NCBI RefSeq assembly: GCF_022179465.1 | Contig: NZ_BPQV01000007.1 | Span: 186,001-250,000 of the forward strand | Source of the DNA: Methylobacterium organophilum | Lineage (GTDB): Bacteria; Pseudomonadota; Alphaproteobacteria; Rhizobiales; Beijerinckiaceae | DNA: 64,000 nt | Direction of reading: 5' to 3' | Part shown: in pieces, positions 36,320-44,941 of the stretch | Layout: every line of letters starts with the position of its first letter | Position numbering within the stretch: position 1 is the first letter of the stretch | Notes under the pieces: generated by a model | Database searches by the model: none | What the model was told of the DNA's origin: nothing | The model's input: the letters and a program-made list of their open reading frames with translations, nothing else | Made by a program: the position numbers and the translations under genes

Positions 36320-39300
36320 ATGAACATGCGTCCCGATCTCGCCTGCCGGAGCATTCTCCGGGGCCGGAAGGATCCGTCGCTCCTGCGTGACGAGTTGCTG
36401 CCGGAGATCGTCTCGGATTCGGCGCGGGCACGCCCGGAGCACATCGCCATCGTGTTCGGCGGGACCCGGATCACCTACGCGGAGCTGGAGGCCCGGGCGG
36501 ACCGGGTCGCGCGGGCCCTGCGGGCAAGGGGCGCCGGGCCGGGCCGGTTCGTGGGCCTGTGGATGACCCGCTCCCTCGACCTGCATGTCGCCCTGCTCGG
36601 CATCCTCAAGAGCGGCGCCGCCTACATCCCCTTCGACGCCGACGCGCCGCCGGATAGGATCGGCGAGTGCCTCACGGATTGCGCGGCCGATCTCCTGATC
36701 GTCGACTCCGTGACCGCGGCGAAGCTCGAACGGGCGCCGGCGGCGACGCCCCTCCCCTTCGCGGCCCTGATAGACGAGGGCGGCGCGGGCGCACCGATCG
36801 ACCTGCGGGCGCTCGGCCTCACCAACGCTCACCCGGCCTATGCGATCTACACCTCGGGCTCGACGGGCAAGCCCAAAGGCATCGTCATCAGCCACGCCAA
36901 TATCTGTCACTACCTGCGCGCGGCGAACCAAGTCTACGGCATGACCGGGGACGACGTATGCTTCCAAGGCGCGTCGGTCGCCTTCGATCTCTCCCTCGAA
37001 GAGATCTTCGTCCCCTATCTCGTCGGCGCCACCCTGTGGGTGGCCTCGCCCGCGATCCTCGGCGAGGTCGACGCGCTGCCCGGCGTGATGCGGGCGGCCG
37101 GGATCACCGTCCTCGACACGGTCCCGACGCTGCTGGCGATGATGCCGGAGGACGTGCCCTCGCTGCGCATCATCATCCTGGGCGGCGAGGCCTGCCCGCC
37201 CGCCGTGCGGCAGCGCTGGTGCCGGCCCGGCCGCACCGTGTTCAACAGCTACGGCCCGACCGAGGCGACCGTGGTCGCCACCGTCGATATCGTCACCCCG
37301 GACGCCCCGGTGACGATCGGCGGGCCGATCCCGAACTACACCTGCTACATCGTCACCGAGCAAGGAATTCTGGCCGGCCCGGGCGAGGAAGGCGAGCTCC
37401 TGATCGGCGGCCCGGGCCTGGCCGGCGGCTATCTCGGGCGGCCGGATCTGACGGCCGAGAAATTCATCGCCAACCCCTTCGACCCGGAGGGGGCTGACCC
37501 GGTGCTGTATCGCTCCGGCGACGCCGTGAGCGTCGATCCGGGCGGAAAGATCCTGTTCCACGGCCGCATCGACGATCAAGTCAAGCTGCGCGGCTTCCGC
37601 ATCGAGCTCGGCGAGATCGAGGCCCGGCTCTCCACCACCCCGGGCATCGCCCAGGCGGCGGTGGTGGTGCGCCCGGACAACGGCATCGACCGGCTCGTCG
37701 CCTTCGTGGTGCCGGAGGCGGGCCGGTCCCTCGACCGCGCTGCCCTGCGGGCGGCGCTCAAGGCGCAGCTGCCGCCCTATATGGTGCCGGCCCATTTCGA
37801 GGAGATGGCCGTCCTGCCGCGGCTGACCTCGGGCAAGGCCGACCGCAAGGCCCTGAAGGCGATGGTCCTCCAGGCCGCGGACGAGGCCGAGGTTCAGGAG
37901 GCGCCGCAGACCGCCACCGAGGCCGCCCTGCTCGCGGCGGCCCAGCCACTCTTCCCGGGGCAGGTCCTGGCCTTCGAGGCGGATTTCTTCAACGATCTCG
38001 GCGGCCATTCGCTGCTGGCCGCGCGCTTCCTCGCCGCCGTGCGCGAGACCTCGCGCCTCGCGAGCCTGACCCTGGAGGATGTCTACGGCCAGCGCAGCCT
38101 GCGGGCCATGGCCGCCGCCCTCGACACGCGGATCTCCGACGCGCCGGACGCCGGCCCGGTCGACCTCTCTTTCGAGCCGCCGCCGCGCATGCGGCGCCTC
38201 CTGTGCGGCCTCGCCCAAGCCGCCTGCCTGCCGCTGCTGCTGCTCGGACGCACAGGGCCGTGGCTGACGATCTTCGTGGTCTACGAGCTGATCACGACCG
38301 ACGAGGTCATCCGCTTCCACGAAGTGCTGATGCTTCTGGGCACCTATGCCCTCGTGACCTTCGCCGTCACCGTAGCCGGCATCCTCGGCAAGCGCGCCGT
38401 GCTCTGGCGGGCCAAGCCCGGCCGCTACCCGCTCTGGGGCGTCTATTTCTTTCGCTGGTGGCTCGCCAAGCAGTTCGTCGGCCTGACCCATCTCTCGCTG
38501 ATGCAGGGCACGCCGCTCGCCGCCGCGACCATGCGGGCGCTCGGCGCCCGCGTCGGTCGCCGCAGCATCGTCAGCGGCCTCAATGCCGGGGCGATCGACC
38601 TCCTCACCATCGGCGACGACGTGACCCTCGGCGCCAAGCTCAGCGTCGCCAATGCCGAGGTCGTCGGCAACGAGCTGGTCATCGGCCCGGTGGAGATCCA
38701 GTCCGCCGCCTATATCGGCACCTCCTGCGCCATCGGCCACGGGGTGATCATCGAGGAAGGCGCGGAGCTCGGCGACCTCACCGCCATCCTGCCGGGCACC
38801 CGCGTCGGCGCCTTCGAGCATTGGGATGGCTCCCCCGGCCGCCGGGTCGGCGCGGTGGACCCCGCCACATGGCCCGCGCCGGCGCCTGAGCCCACACGGG
38901 CGATGCAGGCCGCCCGGACCGCGTTCTTCGCGCTGATGGTCCTGTTCATGCCGGCCATGGCGCTGCTCCCGGTCTTCCCGGCCTTCTACCTGTTCGACCG
39001 CTACGACACCGTGCTCCAGGCGCTCGTGGGTCTCGACTACCACTGGTACCTGCCGGTCCTAACCTGGCCGACCGCGATGCTCCTCGTCTTCGGAACGGCG
39101 ATGCTCGTCACCGCCATCCGCTGGATCGTCCTGCCCCGCGCGGGAGAGGGTACCCACTCGATCCATTCAGGCTTCTACCTGCGCAAGTGGACGGTGGGCC
39201 TGGCCAGCGACGTGATGCTCGACACGCTGAGCTCGCTCTTCTCCACGGTCTACATGCGCCATTGGTACCGGCTGATGGGCGCCCGGATCGGGCGGGACAC

Positions 39301-40327
39301 CGAGGTCGCCACCAACTTCGCCGGCCGCTACGACACGATCGAGATCGGCGACCATTGCTTCGTGGCCGACGAGGTCGTGGTGGGCGACGAGGACATCCGA
39401 CGCGGCTGGATGACGATCCGCAAGGTGCGCACCGGCTCCCGGGTCTTCATCGGCAACGACGCGGTGCTGCCGCCGGGCACGGACATTCCCGACGGCTGCC
39501 TGATCGGCATCAAGTCGAAGCCTCCGGCCGGAAGCGCCATCGAACCGGGCGACACCTGGTTCGGCAGCCCGCCCCTCCGCCTGCCTGTGCGCCAGCGCTT
39601 CGACGATGCGCAGACCGCGATGACCTTCCGGCCCTCCGCCGGGCGCCGGCTGCTGCGGGCCGTGTTCGAGCTGTTCAGCGCCTCGATGCCGACGATGATG
39701 TTCATCACCCTCGGCACCTACGCCGCGGAATACGTGCTGTTCCCGGCCCTGGAGCACCAGAGCTGGGGCATGTTCCTGGCAATCTTCGTGGCAACCTGCA
39801 CGGCCTGCGCGCTGATCCTGGCCGGCGTGGTGCTCGTGCTGAAATGGATCATGATGGGCGTGTACCGGCCCGGCAATCACGGCCTGTGGTCGTGGTGGGC
39901 CCTGCGTACCGAGGCCATGACCACGCTCTACTGGGGCACGGCCGGCGCCATCCTGCTCGACAGCCTCCGCGGCACGGTCCTGCTGCCCCCGGCCCTGCGC
40001 CTGTTCGGCGTAAAGATCGGCCACGGCGTGTTCCTCGACAGCACCGACATCACCGAGTTCGACTGCGTGCGGATCGGCGACCATGCCGCCATCAACGCCA
40101 CGGCCAACCTGCAGACCCACCTGTTCGAAGACCGGGTGATGAAGATCGGCCCGATCGAGATCGGGCGAGGCGTCAGCGTCGGCGCCCTAACCACGGTGCT
40201 CTACGACACCCGCGTCGGCGGCCACGCCCGGCTCGGACCGCTCACCATCATAATGAAGGGCGAGGCGATTCCGGCCAACACCCAATGGGCCGGCGCCCCG
40301 GCGCGGCCGATGCAGGCGGCGGCGTGA
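36320..40327 (+). CDS. Pls/PosA-type single-module peptide synthetase with three membrane/beta-helix modules
   Basis: The 1335-residue protein reads as follows. An adenylation domain (about 30-525) has YTSGSTGKPKG at 177-187, FDLSLEEIF, NSYGPTEA, YRSGD and catalytic Lys K506. A carrier domain has phosphopantetheine Ser S564 in DLGGHSLLAARF. Then come three repeats of membrane helices (about 628-690, 867-937, 1123-1180) each followed by a left-handed beta-helix hexapeptide segment (about 743-835, 986-1075, 1229-1330). This is the layout of epsilon-poly-L-lysine synthetase (Pls) and PosA-type poly-ornithine synthetases, where the tandem C-terminal domains join monomers through side-chain amide bonds. 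No condensation or thioesterase domain of ordinary NRPS is present. The pocket residues read DLEDIGSVVK, suggesting a basic amino acid. The downstream permease overlaps it by four bases. Confidence 0.87.
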   Translation: MNMRPDLACRSILRGRKDPSLLRDELLPEIVSDSARARPEHIAIVFGGTRITYAELEARADRVARALRARGAGPGRFVGLWMTRSLDLHVALLGILKSGAAYIPFDADAPPDRIGECLTDCAADLLIVDSVTAAKLERAPAATPLPFAALIDEGGAGAPIDLRALGLTNAHPAYAIYTSGSTGKPKGIVISHANICHYLRAANQVYGMTGDDVCFQGASVAFDLSLEEIFVPYLVGATLWVASPAILGEVDALPGVMRAAGITVLDTVPTLLAMMPEDVPSLRIIILGGEACPPAVRQRWCRPGRTVFNSYGPTEATVVATVDIVTPDAPVTIGGPIPNYTCYIVTEQGILAGPGEEGELLIGGPGLAGGYLGRPDLTAEKFIANPFDPEGADPVLYRSGDAVSVDPGGKILFHGRIDDQVKLRGFRIELGEIEARLSTTPGIAQAAVVVRPDNGIDRLVAFVVPEAGRSLDRAALRAALKAQLPPYMVPAHFEEMAVLPRLTSGKADRKALKAMVLQAADEAEVQEAPQTATEAALLAAAQPLFPGQVLAFEADFFNDLGGHSLLAARFLAAVRETSRLASLTLEDVYGQRSLRAMAAALDTRISDAPDAGPVDLSFEPPPRMRRLLCGLAQAACLPLLLLGRTGPWLTIFVVYELITTDEVIRFHEVLMLLGTYALVTFAVTVAGILGKRAVLWRAKPGRYPLWGVYFFRWWLAKQFVGLTHLSLMQGTPLAAATMRALGARVGRRSIVSGLNAGAIDLLTIGDDVTLGAKLSVANAEVVGNELVIGPVEIQSAAYIGTSCAIGHGVIIEEGAELGDLTAILPGTRVGAFEHWDGSPGRRVGAVDPATWPAPAPEPTRAMQAARTAFFALMVLFMPAMALLPVFPAFYLFDRYDTVLQALVGLDYHWYLPVLTWPTAMLLVFGTAMLVTAIRWIVLPRAGEGTHSIHSGFYLRKWTVGLASDVMLDTLSSLFSTVYMRHWYRLMGARIGRDTEVATNFAGRYDTIEIGDHCFVADEVVVGDEDIRRGWMTIRKVRTGSRVFIGNDAVLPPGTDIPDGCLIGIKSKPPAGSAIEPGDTWFGSPPLRLPVRQRFDDAQTAMTFRPSAGRRLLRAVFELFSASMPTMMFITLGTYAAEYVLFPALEHQSWGMFLAIFVATCTACALILAGVVLVLKWIMMGVYRPGNHGLWSWWALRTEAMTTLYWGTAGAILLDSLRGTVLLPPALRLFGVKIGHGVFLDSTDITEFDCVRIGDHAAINATANLQTHLFEDRVMKIGPIEIGRGVSVGALTTVLYDTRVGGHARLGPLTIIMKGEAIPANTQWAGAPARPMQAAA

Positions 40328-41826
40328 CCGCCCTCGCCCCGGCGGCGATCCTGCCCGGCGGAGACGAGGCGCAGGCCGCCACCTCCAAGGGCAACCCCGC
40401 CGCGGGGCCGCGGACGCTGTCGCGCCTCTCCCTCACCACCCTCGTCGTCGGCTCGATGGTCGGCGGCGGGATCTTCTCCCTGCCCCAGGCCTTCGGCCGT
40501 TCCACGGGCGTAATCGGCGCGCTCATCGCCTGGGGCATCGCCGGCCTCGGCATGCTGATGCTGGCCCGGGCGTTCCAGACCCTGGCCGAGCGCAAGCCGG
40601 ACCTGGATGCGGGCATCGTCGCCTATGCGCGGGCCGGGTTCGGCCCCTATCTCGGCTTCCTCTCGGCGCTCGGCTACTGGGCGAGCGCCTTCCTCGGCCT
40701 CGTCACCTTCCTGGTGCTGTCGCAATCGACCCTCGGCGCCTTCGTCCCGGCTTTGGGCGAGGGCGACACCCCCGCCGCGGTCGCCGTGGCCGGCCTGATC
40801 CTCTGGGGCGTGCATGCCCTGCTGCTGCGGGGCGTGAAGGAGGCGACCGCCCTCAACACGATCGTCACGGTGGCCAAGATCGTCCCGATCGTGGTGTTCC
40901 TCGCCGTGGTGGCGGTCGCGTTCCGGCCCGAGGTCTTCGCCGCGAATCTGATCGGCGCACCTGCACTCTCCGGCGGCGACCTGTTCGGGCAGGTTCGCGG
41001 CACACTGCTGATCGTGGTCTTCGTCTTCCTCGGCATCGAGGGGGCGAGCGTGTATTCGCGCTACGCGCGGCGCCGGGAGGACGTGGGACAGGCCACGCTC
41101 CTCGGCTTCGGGAGCGTGCTCGCCCTGTTCATGCTCGTCACCATCCTGTCCTACGGGATCCTGCCGCGGGCGGAGCTCGCCGCCCTGCGCAATCCGTCCA
41201 TGGCCGGTGTGCTGGAGGCCGTGATCGGGCGGCAGGGCGCCATCTTCGTCAGCCTGGGCGTGCTGATCTCGGTGCTCGGCGCCTACCTGTCCTGGTCGCT
41301 GCTGGCCGCGGAGGTTCTCTCGGCCTCGGCCGCGGGCGGGATCATGCCGGCCTTCCTCGGCCGCCAGAACGCCGCCGGCGCGCCCGCCGCCGCCCTCTGG
41401 CTCACCAACGGCGCGGTCTTCGCGGTCCTCCTGGCGACGCTCGCGGCGGAATCCGCCCTGCGCCTGGCGATCGAGCTCACCAGCGCCATGAGCCTGCTGC
41501 CCTACCTGCTGGTCGGGGCCTACGCCGTGAAGCTCGCCCGCACGGGTGAGGGCTATGCGGGCACAGGCGCGGCAGCCCGACGGGCCGATCTGATTGCGGC
41601 GGCGCTCGCCACCGGCTACGCCGCCGGTATGCTCTGCGCCGCCGGCCCGAAATACTGGCTCCTCTCGACCCTCATCTACGCGCCGGGGACGCTCCTCTTC
41701 CTGCAAGCCCGGCGCGAGCAGAGCGCGACGCCCTTCACGGCCGCGGAACGGTGTCTGGCTCTCCTCCTCGGCGCGGCGCTTCTCACGGCCGTCATAGGCC
41801 TGTGCAACGGCGCCATCCGTCTCTGA
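40324..41826 (+). CDS. APC-family basic amino-acid permease/antiporter
   Basis: The 500-residue carrier has 12 hydrophobic helices. The first helix holds LTTLVVGSMVGGGIFSLPQ, the motif of the ArcD-like arginine/ornithine and lysine antiporters, and IVVFVFLGIEGASVYSRYA is typical of this group. The GTG at 40324 overlaps the synthetase stop (GTGA), so translation is coupled. The permease probably imports the monomer for the synthetase or exchanges it; polymer export is less likely for an APC carrier. Basic amino acid specificity is inferred from family likeness. Confidence 0.85.
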   Translation: MTALAPAAILPGGDEAQAATSKGNPAAGPRTLSRLSLTTLVVGSMVGGGIFSLPQAFGRSTGVIGALIAWGIAGLGMLMLARAFQTLAERKPDLDAGIVAYARAGFGPYLGFLSALGYWASAFLGLVTFLVLSQSTLGAFVPALGEGDTPAAVAVAGLILWGVHALLLRGVKEATALNTIVTVAKIVPIVVFLAVVAVAFRPEVFAANLIGAPALSGGDLFGQVRGTLLIVVFVFLGIEGASVYSRYARRREDVGQATLLGFGSVLALFMLVTILSYGILPRAELAALRNPSMAGVLEAVIGRQGAIFVSLGVLISVLGAYLSWSLLAAEVLSASAAGGIMPAFLGRQNAAGAPAAALWLTNGAVFAVLLATLAAESALRLAIELTSAMSLLPYLLVGAYAVKLARTGEGYAGTGAAARRADLIAAALATGYAAGMLCAAGPKYWLLSTLIYAPGTLLFLQARREQSATPFTAAERCLALLLGAALLTAVIGLCNGAIRL

Positions 41827-41840
41827 CGCCGGCGGCCCCG

Positions 41841-43280
41841 ATGATCCCGCACATACCCCGCCTCGCTCCAGCCTGGTCTCCCCTCGCCCTGCTCGCCTGC
41901 CTCCTCGGCGGCACGCCGGTCCAGGCGCAGATCGCCGCCCCGATCGCCGACCTCCTCGACACCACCCAGCCGGAGACGAATCCCCGGATCGCCCAGCGCG
42001 GGGAGGATCCTGTCCGCACCGGCCCGCTCGCGGCTTGGGCCACGGACCTCGCCGCCCACGGCCTGAGCTTCGACGTCAACGCCTACGACTTCTATTCCGC
42101 CAACCCCACCCTCGGCCTGCGCCCAGGCCAGCAGGCGAATGCCGCCTATCTCGTGCTGAGCATGAGCGCGGACCTGCAGCGGCTCGCCGGAATCGAGGGG
42201 GGCACGCTCAACTTCACACAAAGCTTCTTCGGGTTCGTGCGCAACCTCAACATAGCCAACGCCATCGGCGACAGCACGTCGGGCTTCCTGGCGCCCTACA
42301 ATCCGAATGCGAGCCGCCTCTCCCTGCTGACCTACCAGCAGCGCCTCCTCGACGACCGGCTGGTCCTGGAGATCGGACGGACACATCCCGACCGCTACTA
42401 TGTGCTGCCCCCCTGCGGGACGGTCAATTCCTGCTACCAGGATCTGCTCGTGCTCAATGCGGGCTGGACCTCGAGCCTCTACGGGGTCTGGGGCGGCAAC
42501 GCCGCCTATCAGCTCTCGCCGAGCACCTATGTCCAGGCCGGCGCCTTCAGCGTGAACCCCAACACCAACTGGCTCAACGGATACGAATGGGGCTCCGAGT
42601 GGATCGCGGGCGCCGTCGTCATGACCGAGATGGGGCTGAAGACGGATTACGCCGTCGATCCCTATCCCCGGCGGTTCTCCCTGACCGGCTTCGTGAACAC
42701 CGCCGACCACGACGACAGTGTCCGGACGGTCGCGGGCTTCATGAAGAATTTCTGGCCCGGCACGCCGACGCCGCAGAAATCCGGCACCTCCGGCCTCGTC
42801 CTGACGGCGAGCCGGACGATCTGGCGTGCCGACGGGGGCCGGGAGGCGGGAGACCTCCATCCCACGGCTCTCACCCTCTACGCGAGCGCCGGCTACGCCT
42901 TCGACGCGACGATCCCGGTGCGCTTCAACGGCTTCGTCGGCCTGCTGCTCGCGGGCCCCGACCGCAGCCGGCCCGAGGACACCTACGGCATCAAGTTCAA
43001 CTGGCAGCGCCTGAACGACAGCTACGCGATCTTCCTGGGGGACACCAACTTCTTCGCGGACGGCACGGGGCAACCCTACCCCCGCAACAAGTTCGTGATC
43101 GAGGCCAACGCCCATTTCGAGCTGGGCCAGGGCGTCGCCGTCGAACCCGTGCTTCAATACGTCGTCAACGCGAACTCGTTCTACGAGCCCTACACGGCCC
43201 GCCGGGCACGGGACGGCGTCTATCTCGGCGCTTCCCTCGTCGTTCCCATCGGGACGATGCTCGGCCTCGCCGCCGAATAG
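41841..43280 (+). CDS. OprB-type carbohydrate-selective porin family protein
   Basis: The 479-residue precursor has a signal peptide (LALLACLLGGTPVQA-QIA) and a beta-barrel with the OprB features LNFTQSFFGFVRN, EWGSEWIAG and LEIGRTHPDRYYVLPPC. Two Cys (PPC ... SC) may form a surface disulfide. OprB porins usually pass sugars, but in this operon it may pass the polymer or its precursor across the outer membrane. It starts 14 bases after the permease stop and appears to be the last gene of the operon. Confidence 0.85.
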   Translation: MIPHIPRLAPAWSPLALLACLLGGTPVQAQIAAPIADLLDTTQPETNPRIAQRGEDPVRTGPLAAWATDLAAHGLSFDVNAYDFYSANPTLGLRPGQQANAAYLVLSMSADLQRLAGIEGGTLNFTQSFFGFVRNLNIANAIGDSTSGFLAPYNPNASRLSLLTYQQRLLDDRLVLEIGRTHPDRYYVLPPCGTVNSCYQDLLVLNAGWTSSLYGVWGGNAAYQLSPSTYVQAGAFSVNPNTNWLNGYEWGSEWIAGAVVMTEMGLKTDYAVDPYPRRFSLTGFVNTADHDDSVRTVAGFMKNFWPGTPTPQKSGTSGLVLTASRTIWRADGGREAGDLHPTALTLYASAGYAFDATIPVRFNGFVGLLLAGPDRSRPEDTYGIKFNWQRLNDSYAIFLGDTNFFADGTGQPYPRNKFVIEANAHFELGQGVAVEPVLQYVVNANSFYEPYTARRARDGVYLGASLVVPIGTMLGLAAE

Positions 43281-43447
43281 GGACGACGCGCGGTCGGCCG
43301 CGCCGTTCTCCTGTCCGGCAACAAGAAAGTCCGCAGGCGCCGCATCGCCGAGGCGCGTTATCGACCCGGCGGGACGCTTTCACGCCTGACCATGCGCAAC
43401 TGCGGTGCGGTTCAGATCCTGAAAGGGGAGAAAGACTGAGAGATGAT

Positions 43448-43493
43448 TGGCTGGGGGACGTGGATTCGAACCACGACTAACGGAGTCAGAGTC
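43448..43493 (-). tRNA. tRNA-Gln(CUG) 3' fragment, probable attachment site
   Basis: On the minus strand, the sequence runs from the anticodon loop (CTCTGAC, anticodon CTG) through the TCCGT stem strand, variable loop, T arm (GTGGTTCGAATCCAC) and acceptor strand to an encoded CCA at 43448. The 5' half (acceptor 5' strand, D arm and the first anticodon stem strand) is missing. This is what remains at one junction when an element integrates in the 3' end of a tRNA gene. It cannot make a tRNA. Confidence 0.8.
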
Positions 43494-44227
43494 ACATTTT
43501 AATTCAATTTTATCAATAACTTAGCCATGAAGCGCCCGTCTAAACACGCGGCAATTCATTGAGAAATTCGAGAAAATGTCTAACGAAAGCGCTTGATTTT
43601 CGCGCCCTCACACCGGCGAGGACCACGGTGGCGGACGAGTCGCCCAACGAGTTCTTCAAGCGCTACCTTGAGGCGGCGGAGCCCGGGCTGCCGGAGCGCT
43701 ATCGCAATCCGAGGCGCCCACGACCTCAACCCGCACCGTTTCTCTTCCGGGCCGTTCTGCGGATGATGAAGCTCATCAATGCTCAGTCGGTCGGGATTTT
43801 AAAATTTCTCCGAAGATATATCCAATTTCGATAAGTATTTTTTCAGACGCTTGGCCGAGGCCATGCAGGCAGCCACTGGCGAGAGCGTCGAGATCGCCCG
43901 CTCAACTCGCAGACAGTTCATAACAGCCTCTAGTCATTCAGCGTGCCGAACGGGTGCTCCATCCAATTGCCCCGTGCGCTTCCGGGAAGGAGTGAATCAT
44001 GCCAAGTTCGGCCACGCCGCGGACTTTTTCAATAGCCTGTTAGGTGTCTGCTAAGCACAGAGACGCGGACGCAATCAGGGCGATCAACCGTGACGGTTCT
44101 CAGAATGATGTCAATCTAGAAGGAAAAGTCATCGACACATCACGACCTGAGATCCTCGCGACAGTATCGTCGTTGACCGATCCGCGGCCTCATCATCGAA
44201 GGGCCGCTCTGCCGTCTGTGCTCGAGG
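43494..44227. other. Degenerate AT-richer stretch at the island edge
   Basis: About 730 bases following the tRNA fragment are clearly AT-richer than the backbone. Small open frames exist (for example 43559-43834 on the plus strand, with DESPNEFFKRYLEAAEPGLP), but I recognise none and codon use is not convincing. It looks like eroded gene remains. Confidence 0.5.
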
Positions 44228-44839
44228 CTATCTGGAAGGCATGCAGAATTCGGATGTGAGACCGGCGAAGGCCGACTGGAGGAAGGCGTCCAAGGGGTGG
44301 TCGCCTCCTGCCTGAATCCACGCCTCTATCGCCAGACGCATCGCACCGAGTGACGCCATCGCAACGAGGCGCAGGGAGGCGCTGCGGGCAGGATCCGGCC
44401 ATCGTTCAACGAGCACGGCATGCAAGGCTTGTTCATGCAGGTTGTAAGTCGCCTGCTTTCGGGCCCTGAGAGCCTCGTTCGACCGCAAGACACGGTCGAT
44501 GCTGATGAACTCCTGAGTGCGGAAGCCTGCTGAGAGCTTCAACAGGGCATCGCGAACCACCTCGAATGGCACCTTGCCTGCCGGCTGGGCCAGCACCGCC
44601 TTGTGCAGTGACGCATTGAAACCCCGCATCTGCCAATCCAGCAGGATCTCTTCCTTCGATTTGAAGTAGTAGAAGAACATTCGTCGCGAGATGCCGGCTG
44701 CCTCAGCGATGGCGTCCAAGGTCGTCGCCTCGTAGCCGTTCTGACTGAAGAGTCTCAGACCGGCCTCGGCGATCCGCTCCAGCGTCTCCTGACGCTTTCG
44801 TGCCCGAAGGCCATCAGACTTCGATGTGGGGCTTGTCAT
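44228..44839 (-). CDS. TetR-family repressor
   Basis: A 203-residue protein with the TetR DNA-binding domain at about residues 10-65 (ERIAEAGLRLFSQNGYEAT, then TLDAIAEAAGISRRMFFYYF). The ligand domain is not recognisable in detail. It is divergent from a short-chain dehydrogenase; the 102-base gap holds a perfect 50-base palindrome, its likely operator. The ATG at 44839 leaves that palindrome outside the gene. Expected role: to repress itself and the reductase until a toxic ligand appears. Confidence 0.88.
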   Translation of the reverse strand: MTSPTSKSDGLRARKRQETLERIAEAGLRLFSQNGYEATTLDAIAEAAGISRRMFFYYFKSKEEILLDWQMRGFNASLHKAVLAQPAGKVPFEVVRDALLKLSAGFRTQEFISIDRVLRSNEALRARKQATYNLHEQALHAVLVERWPDPARSASLRLVAMASLGAMRLAIEAWIQAGGDHPLDAFLQSAFAGLTSEFCMPSR

Positions 44840-44867
44840 GCGCTCGTTCTCGCATGTGATTCCGCAC

Positions 44868-44897
44868 TTGCAAAGTTGCACTCGGTGCGAATATATC
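44868..44897 (+). promoter_or_regulatory. Promoter of the reductase gene inside the palindrome
   Basis: TTGCAA (44868-44873) and TATATC (44892-44897) are 18 bases apart. The -10 box is the loop of the palindrome, so a bound repressor would block it. Confidence 0.45.
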
Positions 44898-44919
44898 TTC
44901 GCACCGAGTGCAACTTTGC
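44870..44919. promoter_or_regulatory. Perfect 50-base palindrome, probable double TetR operator
   Basis: Arms of 22 bases (44870-44891 and 44898-44919) are exact complements around TATATC. Each arm contains TTGCACTCGGTGCGAA, itself a near-dyad (GCAC-TCG-GTGC), so two repressor dimers could bind. It lies in the centre of the TetR/reductase divergent gap. Confidence 0.75.
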
Positions 44920-44941
44920 GCGGTCAATGGAGTATCCTCGA

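Noticed and set aside
36155-39043. A 962-codon minus-strand frame antisense to the synthetase gene
   Set aside because: It reads as Arg/Gly/Asp/Glu/His low-complexity sequence, a shadow of the strongly supported plus-strand gene.
43448-43530. A complete tRNA gene
   Set aside because: The D arm, 5' acceptor strand and the first anticodon stem strand are missing; the sequence beyond 43493 does not pair.
43559-43834. A 91-codon frame at the island edge
   Set aside because: No recognisable family, no good start signal and AT-richer degenerate surroundings; kept only as part of the eroded region.
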